The translations under genes and the position numbers were made by a program. The notes beneath the pieces were generated by a model. That model did no database searches and had not been told where the DNA came from. It saw only the letters and a list, made by a program, of their open reading frames with translations. DNA of 64,000 nucleotides from Bradyrhizobium zhanjiangense (GTDB taxonomy: Bacteria > Pseudomonadota > Alphaproteobacteria > Rhizobiales > Xanthobacteraceae). Position 1 is the first letter of the stretch. The number at the start of each line of letters is the position of its first letter. The DNA is taken from positions 9,259,001-9,323,000 of the forward strand of contig NZ_CP022221.1 in NCBI RefSeq assembly GCF_004114935.1, read 5' to 3'. This document shows, one piece after another, positions 58,985-64,000 of the stretch.

Positions 58985-60190
58985 TCACTTCTTCACCAGC
59001 GGGCAGCGCGACTGCTCCAGCGACTGGAACGCCTCATTGCCGGGCACGGTGGCGAGCAGCTTGTAGTCGTCCCAGCGGCCCTTGGACTCCGACGGCTTCT
59101 TCACCTCGAACAGGTACATGTCGTGAATCATGCGGCCGTCCTCGCGGATCTTGCCGTTATGAGCGAAGAAGTCGTTGATCGGCGTCTCCTTCATCACCTT
59201 CATCACCGCAGCAGCGTCGGTCGTGCCGACCGCCTTCACCGCCTTCAGATAATGCGTCACGGAGGAATAGACGCCGGCCTGTGCCGAGGTCGGTGGCCGC
59301 TTCACGCGCTCCTGGAAGCGCTTCGAGAAGGCGCGCGTCTCGTCGTTCATGTCCCAGTAGAACGCTTCGGCCAGCAGCAGGCCCTGCGCGGTCTCCAACC
59401 CGATCGAGTCGATGTCGGTGACGAAGGCGAGCAGCGGCGACAGCTTCTGGCCGCCCTTCATGATGCCGAACTCCGCCGACTGCTTGATGGCGTTGACAGT
59501 GTCGCCGCCGGCATTGGCAAGACCAATCACCTTGGCCTTCGAGGCCTGCGCCTGGAGCAGGAACGACGAGAAATCCGAGGTGTTGAGCGGATGACGCACA
59601 CTGCCGAGCACCTTGCCACCGGTTTTGGTGATGACGTTGCTGGTGTCCTTCTCGAGGTCCTGGCCAAAGGCGTAATCAGCGGTGAGGAAGAACCAGGTAT
59701 CGAGGCCCGACTTCACGGCTGCAAGCCCGGTCACGTTGGCCTGGGCGAACGTGTCGAACACATAATGCACGGTATAGGGACCGCAGGCTTCGTTGCTGAG
59801 GCGGATCGAGCCGGGACCGTTGAAGACGATGATCTTGTTGCGCGCTTTCGCGATCTCGCCGGCGGCGAGCGCGGTCGCGGAAGCCGCGACGTCATAGATC
59901 ATCTCGACGCCCTGATTGTCGAGCATGTCGCGGGCGATGTTGGCGGAGAGATCGGCCTTGTTGAGATGGTCGGCCGCCAGCACCTGGATCTTGCGGCCCA
60001 GCACCTCGCCGCCAAAGTCCTCGACAGCCATCTTGGCTGCGGTCTCGCTGCCGGGGCCGGTGATGTCGGCGTAGAGGCTCGACATATCGAGGATGCCGCC
60101 GATCTTGAGCGGTGGCTTGTCCTCCGCCTGCACGACGCTCGCACTCAGGGCAAACGCGGCAGCAAAAATGCTCGACAGAATATGCTTCAT
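58985..60190 (-). CDS. ABC transporter substrate-binding protein, branched-chain amino acid type
   Basis: 401 residues, Peripla_BP_6 (LivJ-like). Signal ILSSIFAAAFALSASVVQA. Mature part KIGGILDMSSLYADITGPGS, then FFLTADYAFGQDLEKDTSNV, and DFSSFLLQAQASKAKVIGLA. In Rhodopseudomonas and Bradyrhizobium many such receptors bind aromatic or fatty acids rather than amino acids. No LivHMGF genes in the window. Upstream of the hydratase-VOC pair, so it may supply that route. Confidence 0.92.
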   Translation of the reverse strand: MKHILSSIFAAAFALSASVVQAEDKPPLKIGGILDMSSLYADITGPGSETAAKMAVEDFGGEVLGRKIQVLAADHLNKADLSANIARDMLDNQGVEMIYDVAASATALAAGEIAKARNKIIVFNGPGSIRLSNEACGPYTVHYVFDTFAQANVTGLAAVKSGLDTWFFLTADYAFGQDLEKDTSNVITKTGGKVLGSVRHPLNTSDFSSFLLQAQASKAKVIGLANAGGDTVNAIKQSAEFGIMKGGQKLSPLLAFVTDIDSIGLETAQGLLLAEAFYWDMNDETRAFSKRFQERVKRPPTSAQAGVYSSVTHYLKAVKAVGTTDAAAVMKVMKETPINDFFAHNGKIREDGRMIHDMYLFEVKKPSESKGRWDDYKLLATVPGNEAFQSLEQSRCPLVKK

Positions 60191-60390
60191 CGAAAAAGAC
60201 CTCCCTTATCGCGCCGTGCTCTGATGGCGGCTTGGTTATTGCTCTTGGCCATTGGTCTTGGCTATCGCTATTGGCGGCAATCATGCCGCATGCGCGAGAG
60301 GGCAGCAAGCGCGAGGTGCCGTTACAAGCGCATGATTGCCGCGCATGTTTTCCGCAAAGCGGAATGGTAGAGTGCGGCGAAATGTTTCCA

Positions 60391-60468
60391 CGTCATTGCG
60401 AGCGCAGCGAAGCAATCCAGAATCTTTCAGCGGAGGGACTCTGGATTGCTCCGCTCCTCGCAATGACG
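60391..60468. repeat. Inverted repeat CGTCATTGCGAGCG...CTCGCAATGACG (fourth copy)
   Basis: CGTCATTGCGAGCGCAGCGA left end identical to 24701; right end shortened (TTGCTCCGCTCCTCGCAATG). Within the 472-bp gap 60191-60662, which also holds the repeat at 60505-60596; nothing else is recognised there. Confidence 0.88.
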
Positions 60469-60504
60469 GCGTGTGAGGCAATGGCGAAGCATCACATGAT
60501 CTGC

Positions 60505-60596
60505 CGTAGGGTGGGCAAAGGCGCGCTCTTCGCGCCGTGCCCACCGCCCGCGCGGTTGGCCAAAGACGTGGGCACGCTTCGCTTTGCCCACCCTAT
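60505..60596. repeat. Inverted repeat CCGTAGGGTGGGCAAAG...CTTTGCCCACCCTA
   Basis: Arms TAGGGTGGGCAAAG and CTTTGCCCACCCTA are perfect complements, with inner GGCGCGCTCTTCGCGCC and GTGCCCACC. Second copy at 62974-63070. Confidence 0.88.
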
Positions 60597-60662
60597 GACA
60601 GCCCTTCGTCGTTCGCTACATTTGGGTTAGAACTGGAGCGTAACACAACCTCTCCGGGTCAC

Positions 60663-61433
60663 GTGGCGCAACGGCTTCACCTCATCGTCGCATTTCTTCT
60701 CTTCGCGGGTCACGCCGCGTCCGCCTCGCCATGCCAATTCGAATCCCAAGGCGAGGGCCGTGTCGCCGCGATCGTCGATGCGCGCAGCGTCCGCCTCGAC
60801 GACGGCCGCGAGATCCGCCTCACCGGCATCGAGCCGACGGCGACGACGAACCTGGCGCTGACCTCGCTGCTCGCCGGCCGCGACGTGACACTGCGGAGCT
60901 CTGACGACACGCCCGACCGCTACGGCCGCCAGAACGCGCTGGTCTTCGTTGGCGAAAGCGACGCCTCCGTGCAGGCGACGCTGCTCGCCGAGGGCGATGC
61001 CATCGTCTCCGCCGAGATCGCGGACAGGGACTGCGCGGCCGCCCTGATGGCGTGGGAGGCCGAGGCGCGGCGTCAAAAAAAGGGCAGCTGGGCTGACCCG
61101 TCGGCCATAAAAAACGCGGAAAGTCCGGACGATATTTTGGCGGGGATCGGGCGCTTTATGGTGGTCGAGGGCAAAGTCCTGTCGGTCCGGCAAGCTGGGG
61201 CAATGACCTACCTCAACTTCGGACGGAACTGGACACGCGGCTTTGCGGCGACTATCTCAAAGCGCACGTTGCCGGCGTTCGAAAGCGCCGGAATTACCCT
61301 TAAGTCCCTGGAAAATAGACGTATTCGAGTTCGGGGCTGGGTCGAGGGAAACACGGGGCCGCGGATCGATATACGCCTCGTGGGACAGGTCGAGTTGCTA
61401 GGCGCAAACGAGCCGACAGGGGTAAGGCCCTAA
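60663..61433 (+). CDS. Secreted thermonuclease (SNase)-like protein
   Basis: 256 residues. Signal (LHLIVAFLLFAGHAASA), then an SNase-like OB-fold: VAAIVDARSVRLDDGREIRL, TGIEPTATTNLALTSLLAGR and DTPDRYGRQNALVFV. The DRYGR motif is intact, but the usual GIDTPE catalytic acid stretch reads GIEPTA, so nuclease activity is doubtful. The C-terminal 100 residues (YLNFGRNWTRGFAATISKRT) are a second domain often seen in these alphaproteobacterial proteins. GTG at 60663 is the best start but lacks a clear ribosome site. Followed 26 nt later by the M48 lipoprotein. Confidence 0.82.
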   Translation: MAQRLHLIVAFLLFAGHAASASPCQFESQGEGRVAAIVDARSVRLDDGREIRLTGIEPTATTNLALTSLLAGRDVTLRSSDDTPDRYGRQNALVFVGESDASVQATLLAEGDAIVSAEIADRDCAAALMAWEAEARRQKKGSWADPSAIKNAESPDDILAGIGRFMVVEGKVLSVRQAGAMTYLNFGRNWTRGFAATISKRTLPAFESAGITLKSLENRRIRVRGWVEGNTGPRIDIRLVGQVELLGANEPTGVRP

Positions 61434-61459
61434 AAGGGGCCGGGCACGGGTTAAGCGAC

Positions 61460-62959
61460 GTGAATGGGGTGCTAGAACGGCACGAACGAGGTGATGGCCG
61501 CCGCCTGCGGGCTGCGCCAGCCGCGCTATGCCTTGTCCTGGGCACGGCGTTGGCGGGTTGCGGCGACATGGGCCGGTTCCAGACCGCCACGGCGCCACCG
61601 ACTGTCGCGATGCCCAAGCCGAAGCCGGCGGTGGCGCAGACCCCCGCGACCGAGAAGGAGCATGAGCGCATCCTGGCGAGCTATGGCGGGACCTATGACG
61701 ATCCCAGGCTGGAATCGCTCGTCAGCAAGACCGTCGACCGCCTGGTCGCCGCCTCCGACCGCCCCGATCAGGGCTACAAGGTCACCATCCTGAATTCCGG
61801 CGCGGTGAATGCGTTCGCGCTGCCGAACGGCCAGCTCTACGTCACGCGCGGCCTGCTCGCGCTCGCCAGCGACACCTCGGAATTGTCGTCCGTGCTTAGC
61901 CACGAGATGGCGCATGTGCTGTCCAAGCACGCCGCGATGCGCGAGGATCAGGCGCGCCAGGCCGCGATCGTCACCCGCGTCGTCACCGACATGAGCAACG
62001 ATCCCGATCTCACCGCGCTCGCGCTCGCCAAGACCAAGCTCACCATGGCGAGCTTCTCGCGCAAGCAGGAGATCGAGGCCGACGGCATCGGCGTCGGCAT
62101 TTCCGCCCGCGCGCATTTCGACCCCTACGGTGCAGCGCGCTTCCTCTCGGCAATGGAGCGCAATGCCGAGCTGAAGGCCGGCAAGAGCTCGCTCGATCCG
62201 CGCGCGCAGGATTTCACATCGTCGCATCCGGCTACCCCGGAGCGCGTGCAGAATGCGCAGACCATCGCGCGGCAATATGCTGCGCCCGAGGGCGCCGAAC
62301 GCGACCGCGAAACCTATCTCGCCGCGATCGACAACCTCGTCTATGGCGAAGATCCCAGCGAAGGCTTTGTCCGCGGCCGCAGGTTCTTGCATCCGAAGCT
62401 CGGCTTCACCTTCCAGGCGCCGGACAATTTCACGCTCGACAACACCGCGCAGGCCGTGATCGGCGTGCGCGACGGCGGCTCGCAGGCGATGCGCTTCGAC
62501 GTGGTGCGGGTGCCGGCCGAGCAGTCGCTCGGCGATTACCTGAACTCCGGCTGGATGGAAGGCGTTGAGAAGGCCTCGACCGAGGACCTCACCATCAACG
62601 GTTTTCCGGCGGCGTCCGCCACCGCCAAGGGCGATCAGTGGCAGTTCAAGGTCTATGCACTGCGCTTCGGCAGCGACGTCTACCGCTTCATCTTCGCGAC
62701 ACGGCAGAAGTCGACCGAGAGCGACCGCAACGCGCGCGAGACCGTCAACTCATTCCGCCGCCTGACGCTCGACGAGATCCAGGCCGCGCGCCCGCTACGG
62801 ATCAAGGTCATCACCGTGCAGCCCGGCGACACCGTGGAATCGCTGTCCCACCGCATGGCCGGCGTCGATCATCCCGCGGAACGTTTCCGCGTACTGAACG
62901 GACTCGATCGCAACGCGCAGGTGAAGGTGCGGGATCGCGTGAAGATCGTGGCGGATTGA
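61460..62959 (+). CDS. M48 family metalloprotease lipoprotein with LysM-like C-terminus
   Basis: 499 residues. Lipobox LAGC at 31-34 (LVLGTALAGCGD), so probably anchored to a membrane from the periplasm. Catalytic zinc motif HEMAH at 148-152 and third ligand E206 in EIEADGIG, as in BepA/YfgC-type M48 peptidases that check outer-membrane proteins. Central part of unknown fold (about 300-440), then IKVITVQPGDTVESLSHRMA near the end, a LysM-like module ending KVRDRVKIVAD. Co-directional with the SNase-like gene. Confidence 0.9.
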   Translation: MNGVLERHERGDGRRLRAAPAALCLVLGTALAGCGDMGRFQTATAPPTVAMPKPKPAVAQTPATEKEHERILASYGGTYDDPRLESLVSKTVDRLVAASDRPDQGYKVTILNSGAVNAFALPNGQLYVTRGLLALASDTSELSSVLSHEMAHVLSKHAAMREDQARQAAIVTRVVTDMSNDPDLTALALAKTKLTMASFSRKQEIEADGIGVGISARAHFDPYGAARFLSAMERNAELKAGKSSLDPRAQDFTSSHPATPERVQNAQTIARQYAAPEGAERDRETYLAAIDNLVYGEDPSEGFVRGRRFLHPKLGFTFQAPDNFTLDNTAQAVIGVRDGGSQAMRFDVVRVPAEQSLGDYLNSGWMEGVEKASTEDLTINGFPAASATAKGDQWQFKVYALRFGSDVYRFIFATRQKSTESDRNARETVNSFRRLTLDEIQAARPLRIKVITVQPGDTVESLSHRMAGVDHPAERFRVLNGLDRNAQVKVRDRVKIVAD

Positions 62960-62973
62960 CACACGCCGAGCTA

Positions 62974-63070
62974 CCGTAGGGTGGGCAAAGCGTAGCGTGC
63001 CCACCATTCCCGAGCACGATCGTTGAAAGATTGGTGGGCACGGCGCTTACGCGCCTTTGCCCACCCTACG
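62974..63070. repeat. Inverted repeat CCGTAGGGTGGGCAAAG...TTTGCCCACCCTACG (second copy)
   Basis: Arms CGTAGGGTGGGCAAAG and CTTTGCCCACCCTACG complement each other; inner CGTGCCCACC/GGTGGGCACG also pairs. Between the converging M48 and MFS genes. Confidence 0.88.
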
Positions 63071-63099
63071 AAACCTGTGATGTGGGGACGGCGCGAGCC

Positions 63100-64000
63100 C
63101 TACCGCCCCGCATCCATATCGCCCGCCTCGCGCTGGCCGCTGAGCCAGAGCGCGAGCAGGGTCCAGAACGCGCCCGACAGCAGGTACGCACCCGAGGCAA
63201 TGACGCCGAGATTGGTCGCGAGCAGCAGCGCCACCAGTGGAGCGAAGCCGGCGCCGAACAACCAGGCCATATCCGAAGTCAGCGCCGAAGCCGTGTAACG
63301 GTACGTCTGCTTGAAGTTCGAGGCGATCGCGCCCGAGGACTGGCCGAAGGACAGGCCGAGCAGGATGAAGCCGATCACCATGTAGATGGTCTCGCCGAAC
63401 GCACCGGCGTCGAGCAGCTGCGGGGCAAAGCCGCTATAGATCGCGATCGCAATCGCCGATCCCATCAGCAGCGACTTGCGGCCGACACGGTCGGCGATGA
63501 TGCCGGAGAGCACGATCGCGACGACCCCGAACACGGCGGCGACGATCTCGATGATCAGGAAGCGCACTGGGCTTTCGCGGGTGAACAGGAACACCCAGGA
63601 CAGCGGAAACACCGTGACCATGTGGAACAGCGCGAAGCTCGCCAGCGGCGCGAAGGCGCCGAGCATGATGTTCTGGCCTTCGCGCGCGACGGTGTCGGAG
63701 ATGCGCGCCGGCTGCAATTCGCGGGTCTCGAACAGCGACGAATATTCTTCCGTCGTCACCATGCGCAGGCGCGCGAACAGCGCCACGACGTTGATGGCGA
63801 AGGCGACGAAGAACGGATAGCGCCAACCCCAATCGAAGAAATCATCGGCCGAGAGGTTGCCGGCGAAATAGGCGAACAGCGCGCTCGCCACGATCAGCCC
63901 GAGCGGGGCCCCGAGCTGCGGCACCATCGCGTACCAGCCGCGCTTCGAAGGCGGTGCATTCAGCGCCAACAGCGAAGCGAGACCGTCCCAGGCGCCGCCC
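63100..64000 (-). CDS. MFS transporter, metabolite:H+ symporter (MHS)-like (N-terminus cut by window edge)
   Basis: About 300 C-terminal residues of a proton-coupled transporter. Visible: APPSKRGWYAMVPQLGAPLG (MHS-family loop 4-5 region), DDFFDWGWRYPFFVAFAINV, and loop 8-9-type ADRVGRKSLLMGSAIAIAIY. The upstream GGAWDGLASLLALN continues the frame to the edge, so the start is outside. Family members carry shikimate, 2-oxoglutarate, proline/betaine or citrate; the ligand cannot be told. Seven to eight TM helices are in view. Confidence 0.9.
   Translation of the reverse strand, partial: GGAWDGLASLLALNAPPSKRGWYAMVPQLGAPLGLIVASALFAYFAGNLSADDFFDWGWRYPFFVAFAINVVALFARLRMVTTEEYSSLFETRELQPARISDTVAREGQNIMLGAFAPLASFALFHMVTVFPLSWVFLFTRESPVRFLIIEIVAAVFGVVAIVLSGIIADRVGRKSLLMGSAIAIAIYSGFAPQLLDAGAFGETIYMVIGFILLGLSFGQSSGAIASNFKQTYRYTASALTSDMAWLFGAGFAPLVALLLATNLGVIASGAYLLSGAFWTLLALWLSGQREAGDMDAGR

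Overview
The window looks like chromosome from a Bradyrhizobium-type alphaproteobacterium (Nitrobacteraceae). The basis is uniformly high GC, many periplasmic binding proteins and acyl-CoA enzymes, twin-arginine signals, an Omp31/OprB-type porin, and intergenic gaps filled with palindromic repeat families. This is inferred from gene content and style; no marker gene such as rRNA is present. There are about 57 protein genes, two of them cut by the window ends, and one tRNA. I see no IS element, prophage, CRISPR array or rRNA.

Layout. 0-3.2 kb: the ATPase (cut) and binding protein of a nitrate/sulfonate-type ABC importer, divergent from a creatininase-family amidohydrolase, then a small secreted protein. 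3.5-9.9 kb: a two-barrel outer-membrane protein (Omp31-like plus OprB-like), a chemoreceptor, a CorB/HlyC-type CBS membrane protein and a PilZ protein. 10-19 kb: a membrane-anchored FMN glutamate-synthase-like protein, ferredoxin-NADP reductase, an ATP-grasp protein, a DAACS symporter paired with a binding protein, an MDR reductase, and two small Cys-rich secreted proteins. 19.2-24.5 kb: an aromatic-acid cluster (FAD monooxygenase, CoA ligase, MarR, zeta-GST isomerase, gentisate dioxygenase), best read as a CoA-dependent salicylate/benzoate-type to gentisate route. Near-identical operator/promoter sequences precede both plus-strand transcription units.

24.8-30 kb: an operon of FAD oxidoreductase plus a complete nitrate/sulfonate/taurine-type ABC importer, with a divergent LysR. 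30-36 kb: enoyl-CoA hydratase, two PanE/hydrolase genes, and a TetR regulator divergent from an apparently Tat-exported SDR with two matching operators between them, then an acyl-CoA dehydrogenase. 36-38.6 kb: LysR divergent from a DoxX-DsrE-TlpA operon whose last two products carry Tat-like signals. 38.6-47 kb: amidohydrolase, DUF2252, tRNA-Arg(CCT), VOC, GYD, a Bug-type receptor, cupin, RraA, CoA ligase, a 15-bp tandem repeat and a secreted alpha/beta hydrolase.

47-60 kb: small secreted proteins, a second PanE, YidB, a GlsB/YeaQ protein, an SDR, and a beta-oxidation-like cluster (two unequal acyl-CoA dehydrogenases, two enoyl-CoA hydratases, an NDP-forming acyl-CoA synthetase, a VOC protein and a branched-chain-type binding protein). 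60.6-64 kb: an SNase-like protein, an M48 lipoprotein peptidase and a cut MHS-type MFS transporter.

Together this is a chromosomal region for uptake and CoA-linked breakdown of organic acids and aromatics, with local regulators next to their targets. The strongest leads are the shared operator of the gentisate cluster, the double-operator TetR/Tat-SDR pair, the LysR/DoxX-DsrE-TlpA module, the triple Cys-repeat protein and the two-barrel porin.
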